DNA from: Amorphochlora amoebiformis
Taxonomy: Eukaryota; Cercozoa; Chlorarachniophyceae
Direction of reading: 5' to 3'
NCBI GenBank assembly: GCA_054601695.1
Contig: BAAHQB010000021.1
Location: 124,001-188,000, forward strand
DNA length: 64,000 bases
A program made the position numbers and the translations under genes. Below the pieces are notes generated by a model that worked only from the letters and a program-made list of their open reading frames with translations, ran no database searches and was not told where the DNA came from. Positions within the stretch are counted from its first letter, which is position 1, and each line of letters begins with the position of its first letter. Positions 1 through 64,000 of this stretch are shown one piece after another.

Positions 1-428
1 AACCGAAGCCTAACCTCAACCCTAGCCCTACCAACCCTAACCCTAACCCTAACCCTAACCCTAATCCTAACCGTAATCCTAACCCTAACCCTAACCGTAA
101 CCCTAACCCTAACCCTAATCCTAACCGTAACCCTAACCCTAACCCAAATCCTAACCGTAATCCTAACCCTAACCCTAACCCTAACCCTAATTCTAACTGT
201 AACCCTAACCCTAACCCTAACCCTAATCCTAACCGTGATCCTAACTAACCCTAACCCTAACCCTAACCGTAGCCCTAACCCTAACCCTAACCCTAATCCT
301 AACCGTAACCCTAACCCTATCCCTAACCGTAACCCTAACCTTAACCCTACCCTAACCCTAACCGTAACCCTAACCCTAACCTTAACCCTAACCCTAACCC
401 TAACCCTAACCCTAACCCTAACCCTAAC
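1..428. repeat. CCCTAA telomere-like array inside an RFC1 intron
   Basis: About 70 units of CCCTAA with CCGTAA, CCTAAT and similar variants. It sits at the window edge and looks like a chromosome end, but it directly abuts the RFC1 exon 429-484. On the minus strand the exon ends in GAA TTA GG and the intron starts gttaggg. The array is therefore the beginning of an RFC1 intron that continues outside the window. Confidence 0.9.
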
Positions 429-6781
<6,353 letters not shown>

Positions 6782-6788
6782 CTAGAGA

Positions 6789-6830
<42 letters not shown>

Positions 6831-6831
6831 T

Positions 6832-6929
<98 letters not shown>

Positions 6930-6948
6930 ACATATAAATATATATGTA

Positions 6949-6992
<44 letters not shown>

Positions 6993-7521
6993 TACATGTA
7001 CATACATGTGTACAATCACATCAAAACTACCAAAAATCCACACGACCAAAATCGCCAATGCCAACCCCCCCCCCCTCACCCTCTTACTCCCAACCCTTCC
7101 CCCCCCCCAGATTATCTTCAATTTCAGATATCCAACGATGAGAAGATATCTTATACTAGATATCTCGATATCTTAAAAGATATCTTTCGTTGACCCTCCC
7201 CTCCTTCTCCTTTCCGACCGAATTTTCCGAATTCCTGGAAATAAAAGACGCTAAAAACCGTTTCGTACATTTGAGTGATCTCATACCTGGAAAAAACTCT
7301 GAAGATATCCGAAGGGGGGGGGGGGGGAGGAGGGGAGGAGGGGGGTTGGACGCCGAAGACCCGTGACACGGTGACAGACAACAGGAAGAACACTGCGCGT
7401 GACGTACCCGTGACTAAGCGTTATGTAACGTAATAATTCACCTGGGACATCCCTGGGACATAACAGGACATTCTTGGGCAAGACATCCCTGGGACATCGG
7501 CAGTTCGGGTCAGAAAGACAA
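6782..7521. promoter_or_regulatory. Divergent upstream region between RFC1 and the RRM-WKF gene
   Basis: About 740 bases between two genes read in opposite directions. (TA)n fills 6790-6985. The rest is unique, with C runs at 7066 and 7102, a G run at 7314, a cluster of GATATC-type palindromes at 7125-7190, several GTGAC motifs at 7362-7420, and CTGGGACAT repeated four times at 7441-7498. No TATA box other than the repeats is evident. The unresolved RFC1 5' end must lie here or just inside. Confidence 0.5.
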
Positions 7522-19036
<11,515 letters not shown>

Positions 19037-19258
19037 CCATTCGGATACTGGGAAATTGCCCAAGATCTCGAAAGTTAGCTTTGTTTTTGCCAAGTACGTA
19101 AATTTGACTCAGCTTGATAATACACATACTATGACATACTGTATATATATTTATATCGTGACTTGTATAATGTGGCATTGTACGAGTATATATATATATT
19201 ATGTATACGACTAGTTATATATACGTGCTAGTGACATATATGATATATCCTAGATACC

Positions 19259-19298
<40 letters not shown>

Positions 19299-19731
19299 AG
19301 TATGTGTGTGTGTTTGTGATTTGTGAATCAAGAATCATCCGAGCGATCGATAGAGCGTATATAGTTAGATAACGACGTAGCTCCGCTAGTCCGGCATCTA
19401 CGTAGATCTGTGTCTAAGCTTGTCGTAGAACTGAGCCTATAGGATCTGTAGATGTATCTAGTGTATACTAGTATACATATATCTAGAGATATCTAGGATA
19501 TATATAGCCCGGCTGTGCGGGCAGTTCTAGCTATAGAGTCATGCTACGCGCGCATATATATACGTACTCTGATTCCTTCTACAGCTAGTCTTCTCTAAAC
19601 ACTAGATGCAATGCATTATATCTAGTATATCTAGTGTATCTACCGGTCAGTCCTAGAGTTTTCTATTTTTTTATATATAATGTATGCATAACTTAGATAT
19701 GGATAAATTTATACATATATAAAAAAATAAA

Positions 19732-19772
<41 letters not shown>

Positions 19773-20272
19773 TAGTATAAAAATGATTAATAACTAGAAT
19801 AAAGATATTGTAGATATTCTGTCATCGAGTTATTATATATTTATTTTATTTCTTAATGCTGTGTATGTACGCATAAACACGTTACAACAATTCTAGTAGT
19901 ATATTTTTTTCGAGAACGTAGACACAAGCAGTCTCGTGATTGAGGTCAACTTCGCCCCGCACAGCCACACCAGACGCAAAACATCACAGATACCTAAATC
20001 CTGCTGCCTTCACGTGTTTCCAAGCTATAAGATTTTATTAAGGATACGTACCGAATCTAACCGAGAGTGGGAGGTTATTTAAAGCAAGGAGGATGGGATG
20101 AGCCATATGAGGGAACTTCCCCGTATGAGCAAAAAAAGACGTAATGTGGCTAGGAAAAAAATAACACAACCCCCTCCGGAGACAGAAGAAGACACCCACA
20201 CACCACCACCCCATACACCACCACCCACCAGACCACCACAGAAACCCACGCCAGGCCCCACACGCACTAGTT
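19037..20272. other. Convergent intergenic region
   Basis: Lies between the stops of the RRM-WKF gene (plus) and the G-beta gene (minus). It has only short TA runs (19262-19295, 19737-19770). It is rich in CTAG and GATC palindromes, with a small GC hairpin CCCGGCTGTGCGGG at 19509-19522. No convincing coding exon was seen. The Pro-Thr-rich plus-strand reading at 20160-20300 is antisense to the 3' end of the G-beta gene and lacks support. Confidence 0.6.
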
Positions 20273-21509
20273 TTAAACCGCCCAGATCCTCAAGAGTGTG
20301 TCCCAGCCGCCCGTACAAAGCGCCTGACCGTTGGACTGCACGCCTAGGCAGCTCACGCGATTCTCGTGACCAGTGAGCTGCTGGATATTCAGTCCGCTTA
20401 TTGTATCCCAGACGTAGCAATTGTAGTCATCATAACCAGCAAACAGCTGACGACCAGACTTGGAGAAGGCGACGGAGGTGATACCACAGAGGATCTTTTC
20501 GTTGGCGTACTTTTGAAGCTGGCGGTAGGCGCGGATATCGAAGAGGCGGCAGGTGGAGTCGTCCGACGCGGTAGCGAAAGCCTGGCCGTCGGGGAAGAAA
20601 TCTACGGAGTTGATGTCAGACTCGTGGCCCGGGAACGTCATGACGCACGCCTTTTTGGCACGATAGTCCCACAACTTGGCCAGGGAGTCGCAAGATCCTG
20701 ACACAAACAGACCGCTGTCTTTCATGATGGAAACGCTCATCACGTCGCCGGTGTGGTCATTGAACTGACACTCAGGGCTGCGTTGCTCGACATTCCAGAG
20801 AATGCAAGAGGAGTCGCCAGAAGACGTGATGATCTTCTGGTCATCGATAAACCGGCAACAGGACAGATATCCCTCATGCTGCGCAAGTTCGCAGTATACT
20901 TTTTGCTTGGTAGTCTCCTTCCCTGTCTCGGGTACGGCAAAGATCGAGCAGAGGTTATCTAGACCACCACACGCGACGAATTTGGAAGAGGGCGAATAGG
21001 CGCAGGTCATCACCCACGACGAACGAAGGGGAATGGCATGAATTTTATTGGTGGTGAACGCATTCCAGATGATAAGCTTGCCATCTTGCGACGCGCTGAC
21101 AAGCCCAACACCATCGTTGGCCCAGTACATGGCGTAGATCTTTCCAAAATGCCCTCTCAGGATACGCCTAGAAGAATATTAATGGTTCAGATATCAAGGC
21201 AGGATGTCTATCGATATCTACTATTCCATTTCCGTTGCATACGCATTTTCCCCCGGGACTTTGTTATGTTTTAGAATCTACCTTTGCCTAATATTACACG
21301 GGGCCTGTTGAATAGTCGTATTCTTGGCCTCAGAGCTGAGAGGCTGGTCGGGATCATCATAGGCGTCGACATTTCGGAGCTTGTGAAGCTCCTCGGTGAG
21401 CTTGGTGATATTAGATTTCACAGATTTCTGACAGGAACCAATCTTAGTAATTTTCGCTTCTTTTTCGTCCGTTCCCATCGCACGTTACCTTGTCTTCCGT
21501 GTCGGTCAT
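20273..21509 (-). CDS. Heterotrimeric G-protein beta subunit, 3 exons
   Basis: Pairs with G-gamma and binds G-alpha at the inner plasma membrane. Exons: 21509-21489 (MTDTEDK), 21427-21282, 21167-20273 (TAA); 353 aa, against about 340 in animals. N-terminal helix with [10 protein letters not shown], then seven WD40 blades starting at [16 protein letters not shown]. Hallmarks are [52 protein letters not shown] and the closing WDTLLRIW; blade seven has GGWD instead of the more usual GSWD. Intron 1 (61 bp, gtaacg...ttactaagattggttcctgtcag) has a TACTAA-like branch site. Intron 2 is 114 bp. An alternative start at ATG 21478 inside intron 1 would replace the first 7 residues. Both introns are ordinary sequence, unlike the neighbouring genes. 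Confidence 0.95.
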
Positions 21510-24478
<2,969 letters not shown>

Positions 24479-25243
24479 ATGAAGGTAGCTTCGCAACCCA
24501 TCATCCTCTCAGACCTGAAGAATCTATCGACCCCAATGGAAACGCCGCCAGTGGTCATCGTCGACGACGACACGGATCTCAAAGATTTCCAACCATCCGA
24601 TTCCCCTCGCCTCTTTGGCGGCCGGCGTGGCTGCCAGTCGCCTGTACCCACACGGCGATTTGACTACAGTGTCCAACGCCGGCAACTCCTCACCGTTTCG
24701 TACCCGTCACCCACCACGAAGGCGTACCCAAATTTTTTGCTCCACGACAATGTTCTAAACGCCGGTCATGACTGTGAAGGTGATAGTGTCGGACTAGGCG
24801 TCACCCCGCGGAGTACTGAGTACTTCGCGATGGCACACACACGACTGCCTCGTCTCGAGCATGATGGGCGGCCAGAGGTCGATGAATCGAACAAGTCGAT
24901 ACTGGCGTGGACAGAGCCCAACACGCCGAGAGGAGAGGAGGTAGCCGACGATGGAGCTGGGATTCTCGAACGATCTTTTTCAAGCCTTGAGGATGAAGGT
25001 GAGAAGGATGAAAAAGGGGCTAGTCCTATTGACGTCCATACGGGTAAGGCGACAGGGAACACCCAGCGGTCGCGACGAAATAGTGTTGTCCGGAGGATGA
25101 GTGGATGGTTTCGATCGACTTCAACGAAAAAAGAGACGCAGACGACTAAACGCTTAGATTCCCAAATATTAGATAGGTCGAAGTCGTTGTTTTGGCTTGA
25201 GCATGCAGAGGGCACTTACAACCGGTCCGCTGTATCAGTGTGA
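24479..25243 (+). CDS. Uncharacterised 254-aa serine/threonine-rich protein
   Basis: Single open exon, ATG at 24479 and TGA at 25241-25243. The frame stays open upstream to about 24314 without another ATG, so a spliced 5' exon is possible. The protein is polar and probably disordered. It has an acidic patch VDDDTDLKDF, Pro-rich stretches, and a basic C-terminal segment RSRRNSVVRRMSGWFRSTS with two RRxS sites that would suit a PKA-type kinase, which fits loosely with the G-beta gene 3 kb away (inference). No known domain recognised. Codon use is ordinary and GC-rich compared with the surroundings, and no simple repeat interrupts it. Confidence 0.7.
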   Translation: MKVASQPIILSDLKNLSTPMETPPVVIVDDDTDLKDFQPSDSPRLFGGRRGCQSPVPTRRFDYSVQRRQLLTVSYPSPTTKAYPNFLLHDNVLNAGHDCEGDSVGLGVTPRSTEYFAMAHTRLPRLEHDGRPEVDESNKSILAWTEPNTPRGEEVADDGAGILERSFSSLEDEGEKDEKGASPIDVHTGKATGNTQRSRRNSVVRRMSGWFRSTSTKKETQTTKRLDSQILDRSKSLFWLEHAEGTYNRSAVSV

Positions 25244-25617
25244 ATTCCCAACTTATGAATAATTAGTTGGAAGTTTCAACACGTTGCTATTCAACTTCGA
25301 GTAAACTATTACATGATGGCAGTGTCGAATGCTTTCATGATTAAGTTTCAATAGTATTCGTATAATAGTTCACACATTAGTAACGTAATTGTTAGACTTG
25401 GCCTAATTCATCGGACTAGTAACTACTAGAACTACTTCCACCGAATGATTAAAACGGGCCACCATTCACGGTATGTACATATAATAATGTAAATGTAATA
25501 CTAGACACTAGAGATGGTATGATAAATTTATTGGTATCCAAAATACTTAAATTTTTATTTGTATATATATATATATATATATATTTATTTATATATATAT
25601 ATATGTATATCATGATG

Positions 25618-25705
<88 letters not shown>

Positions 25706-25727
25706 AGATATATATGTGTGTATATGC

Positions 25728-25787
<60 letters not shown>

Positions 25788-25928
25788 AAAATATATTTGT
25801 GTGTGTGTATGTGTATATATAATATTATATATTATATAACGTTGTAATGTTCCATTTAAGCCTATATATATATATGTAATTATGTATATGTATATATATA
25901 TCTGTATACAATGTATGTACACATACAT

Positions 25929-25967
<39 letters not shown>

Positions 25968-26031
25968 TATAATTATATATATATATATATATATAATTGT
26001 ATATATATATATATGTATATATTTATATATG

Positions 26032-26098
<67 letters not shown>

Positions 26099-26100
26099 TA

Positions 26101-26155
<55 letters not shown>

Positions 26156-26268
26156 ATATATATATGTTTATTTATATTATGTATGAATATAAATATATGA
26201 ATTTACACAGCTGCATATTACACTCATACATAATTATGAACATACATATGAGTACAATTATAGACTAT

Positions 26269-26302
<34 letters not shown>

Positions 26303-26350
26303 AGATGTAATTGTATTATATACTTACACACACACACAGTCACACACACG

Positions 26351-26381
<31 letters not shown>

Positions 26382-26430
26382 GTATATATATATGTATATA
26401 TGTGTGTATATATATGTATATATGTATGTA

Positions 26431-26497
<67 letters not shown>

Positions 26498-26894
26498 AAC
26501 GCCCGCAATGCCACACAGCAACCCCGACTAATCACACGTGTCCCTAGCCCTATTTCCATCACTGTTTTTAGGTTTTTCCAAATTTGAGAAAATCTCCATA
26601 ATACATCCCGTTACTACCGGGTAGTATCTAAGCTAATTAAGAGACTCTATAGGATCTTTCGTGGGCGCAGTAGCCCTCGAAACTCGCTTCGGGTCAAACC
26701 TTCACTGGCCCTTCTGTGTAGGAAATCAGGAGATAAAATCCGAAATATTATTTTCTAATTCCGGATATGTGTATATAAGACATGTTGAATATCCCTTATT
26801 TTTTCGGTTCGAATTTGCGGAACCCATACACGTGTCGCTTTCACATCCTTCTGAACCACACATCCCCTCGGGCGCCCCCCCCCCTCCAGAACGC
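25244..26894. other. Intergenic region before the ChaN-like gene
   Basis: 25244-25560 is unique and AT-rich, probably 3' UTR and terminator of the 254-aa gene. 25560-26500 is (TA)n with CA/TG runs. 26500-26894 is unique and likely promoter and leader of the ChaN-like gene, with TATATAAG at 26772-26779. Confidence 0.6.
26772..26779 (+). promoter_or_regulatory. TATA-like element
   Basis: TATATAAG in otherwise non-repetitive sequence, about 120 bases before the proposed ATG at 26895. In a genome this rich in TA the match alone is weak. Confidence 0.25.
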
Positions 26895-40202
<13,308 letters not shown>

Positions 40203-41500
40203 AAAATTACTATTCATTTTTGCATATCAAAATGCATGCATGAGGCATATACCGTACTGAAAGCTTGAACTTGAAAATACAACGAACACATGGTAATAAA
40301 TCCGTTCAGGTGATATTTACAGACATAAAGCGCACAGAGGACGCGTACGCATCAATGGCGGCCTTGCTGCGCCCTAAATCTAGCGCTAGCGATACAAGCT
40401 CGCGTTATTAAATATGATTTATGACTTAGTTGTATAGCATCCGATATCAATATCGACAGGCTAAGTTATCGTCATGATTATGATCGTACCACGCGATTCA
40501 TTGTTGCTGGAAACCATAAGTGATGAAGATGATTCCCGATCCAGCCTGTGCCATGATGTACCAGTGATGTGGTGCGTATATATCCAGAGTGTGCATGTTT
40601 TGTATTACAAATTCACATTAGCTCTAGTAGTTAGACTAGTTTTTACTGCTCTCTGCACGTACGTATATACGTACGTCAGCCTATACATATACATGAAACA
40701 TATTGTCAATAGTATCTTCGTACGTCTATAAGAGCTGGTATACGTATGTCTAGTATGTATGTATACGTACGTATACCTTATGTGTATTTATGTACGTACG
40801 CATTCCTTATCCAGGTGAACATACGCGCGTACTGCTTTGCACAACTCCTGGTACGTACGTATACGATAGTAATCGTGTATCGCTTCGCGTACGTTCACCT
40901 GGATAAGGTATGCGTACGTACATAAATAACTTACCGTCTACTTCGCACAACTCCTGGACGGTAAGTTATTTATGTACGTACGCATACCTTATCCAGGTGA
41001 ACGTACGCGAAGCGATACACAATTACTATGGAATACGTACGTACCAGGAGTTGTCCGAAGTAGACGCTAAGTAGTAATTTATTGTTATAAGTACTAGATA
41101 AGCTCTTAGTAACGACAATATACAGGTAGTCAGTCTAAATACGTATTCGTACTTCATTCGTATGTGATACGTATGAGCTGATCAGGATCCTAGTCGGCGT
41201 CGTAGAGATTACGATACCTGTGGTCTGTACGTGTTGTACACTTAATCTTACTACTAAGTTTGGAACGTTAAACCTGCGGCGTACGTGTAACAACGTATGC
41301 GTAAACATACACGTACCTGTGGTGTACGCAGACTGCGAATACTATTGCGTTACTATCTACCAGGCAAACCTTATGGCGCACATCTACTCTTGACAATTAG
41401 AAACAGCCAGATTGGAAATATAATCCTGCATGCATGCCTAGATGCGGCCATTCATTAATCCATTGATTTGTATTCCGATTTTGATGAATAAGTAAACTCT
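40203..41500. other. Convergent intergenic region rich in ACGT palindromes
   Basis: 1.3 kb of almost non-repetitive sequence between the 3' ends of the ChaN-like gene (plus) and the PARP gene (minus). It contains the foldback at 40843-41054 and many TACGTA/ACGTAC motifs. No open frame with family resemblance was seen; the plus-strand reading at 40474-40731 has no support beyond being open. Confidence 0.6.
40843..41054. repeat. Large near-perfect inverted repeat (foldback)
   Basis: Arms 40866-40938 and 40957-41029 (73 bases each, one mismatch) flank an 18-base loop. Outer arms ACAACTCCTGGTACGTACGT (from 40843) and its complement (up to about 41054) extend it. The loop repeats CGCACAACTCCTG from the outer arm. 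Part of the arm (TATGTACGTACGCAT..CCAGGTGAAC) occurs again in direct orientation at 40789-40823. Either a MITE-like foldback transposon or a cruciform-prone palindrome; no transposase is present. Confidence 0.85.
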
Positions 41501-62528
<21,028 letters not shown>

Positions 62529-62593
62529 GATATGGTGTGCTATGGTCATTAATATCTGAAGATGCACGAATATTTTTGTGTACATATGTATGC

Positions 62594-62640
<47 letters not shown>

Positions 62641-62708
62641 TATTTTGTATATGTATGTGTAATATATAGTATCTAGACATGTATATATATTTTTTGCATT
62701 TATATATA

Positions 62709-62754
<46 letters not shown>

Positions 62755-62914
62755 TCATATATGCACATATATATATATTTATAATATATATATATATATA
62801 TACTTTGTATATATATATATATATATATGTATATATTGTATATAAATATATATAATATATATATAAATACATGTTTAGTATCTAGATATATGTGCACATA
62901 TTTTTTGTATTTAT

Positions 62915-63006
<92 letters not shown>

Positions 63007-63036
63007 ATATATGTATGTATATATATAATATATTTA

Positions 63037-63124
<88 letters not shown>

Positions 63125-63313
63125 CATACATATATACATGTATATAAATATATATATATATATATATACATATATATAAAGATGTGTGTGTACATAAACA
63201 TATATATATATATATATATATATACATTATAGATATATATATACATATATATTATATATATGTATATGTGTGTGTATAAAATATATATATTTATGTGGTA
63301 TTTGGTTGTCCAC

Positions 63314-63349
63314 CTGGCGCATCTCCAAGTCCCTCGGGTGTTTCACAAG
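63314..63349 (-). other. Probable exon, 12 codons, of the same or a further upstream gene
   Basis: Minus-strand island between ataag and gtggac encoding [12 protein letters not shown], phase 0 at both ends. It could join directly to an extended exon 62555-62491 (ILMTIAHH before the proposed ATG), which would make the chromo/PARP gene continue past the right edge. It is the only clearly non-repetitive island between 62700 and 63780. Confidence 0.5.

Positions 63350-64000
<651 letters not shown>

Noticed and set aside
1-428. Chromosome end
   Set aside because: Array abuts an RFC1 donor and many similar arrays lie internally in both orientations.
20098-20376. Pro-Thr-rich plus-strand frame
   Set aside because: Antisense to the G-beta 3' region, no splice or family support.

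Overview
This is a eukaryotic nuclear window. All intron borders read by eye are spliceosomal (GT-AG, plus two GC-AG). The proteins (replication factor C, trimeric G-protein beta, RRM, WKF and PARP domains) belong to a unicellular eukaryote with opisthokont-like or stramenopile-like signalling. The TTAGGG-type repeat fits either, and the exact lineage cannot be fixed from the sequence. At first sight the window is junk: thousands of bases of (TA)n, CT/GA tracts and blocks of TTAGGG/CCCTAA. Reading the short unique islands between them changes the picture. Almost every island of 20-110 bases is an exon flanked by AG and GT whose phase joins to the next island. The simple repeats and telomere-like arrays are mostly introns.

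Layout, left to right: (1) 429-6781, minus: 12 exons of the RFC1 clamp-loader large subunit, running off the left edge inside a telomere-like intron. (2) 6782-7521: divergent promoter region. (3) 7522-19036, plus: 14 exons of an RRM + WKF domain protein (about 306 aa from 11.5 kb), probably nucleolar. (4) 19037-20272: convergent intergenic stretch. (5) 20273-21509, minus: G-protein beta subunit, 3 exons with short ordinary introns. (6) 21510-24478: divergent intergenic region. (7) 24479-25243, plus: intronless 254-aa protein of unknown function. (8) 26895-40202, plus: 16-exon ChaN-like (haem-binding uptake superfamily) protein with a likely mitochondrial presequence, 336 aa from 13.3 kb. (9) 40203-41500: convergent intergenic region with a large near-perfect foldback. 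(10) 41501-62528 (possibly beyond 63349), minus: about 39 exons of a chromatin-type protein with a chromo-like domain, a Tudor-like domain, coiled coils and a C-terminal PARP-type ADP-ribosyltransferase domain.

The most unusual thing is the intron system. Introns are built from expanded (TA)n, (CT)n/(GA)n, poly-T, minisatellites and telomeric hexamers, and the repeat units supply the splice signals: GTATAT...TATAG, GTAACCC...CCCTAG, GTTAGG..., GTAGAGAG.... Five introns of 58-97 bp are essentially nothing but CCCTAA repeats in the sense strand. Many exons also have decayed partial copies inside the neighbouring intron, with a consistent polarity: copies upstream carry the acceptor plus the 5' part of the exon, copies downstream carry the 3' part and usually the donor. 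The simplest reading is that introns grow by tandem duplication of their edges together with repeat slippage. The G-beta gene and the 254-aa gene escape this.

The exon models were assembled by hand from reading frame, splice-site and protein-family logic. They need RNA evidence, above all in the PARP gene and where long homopolymers occur.
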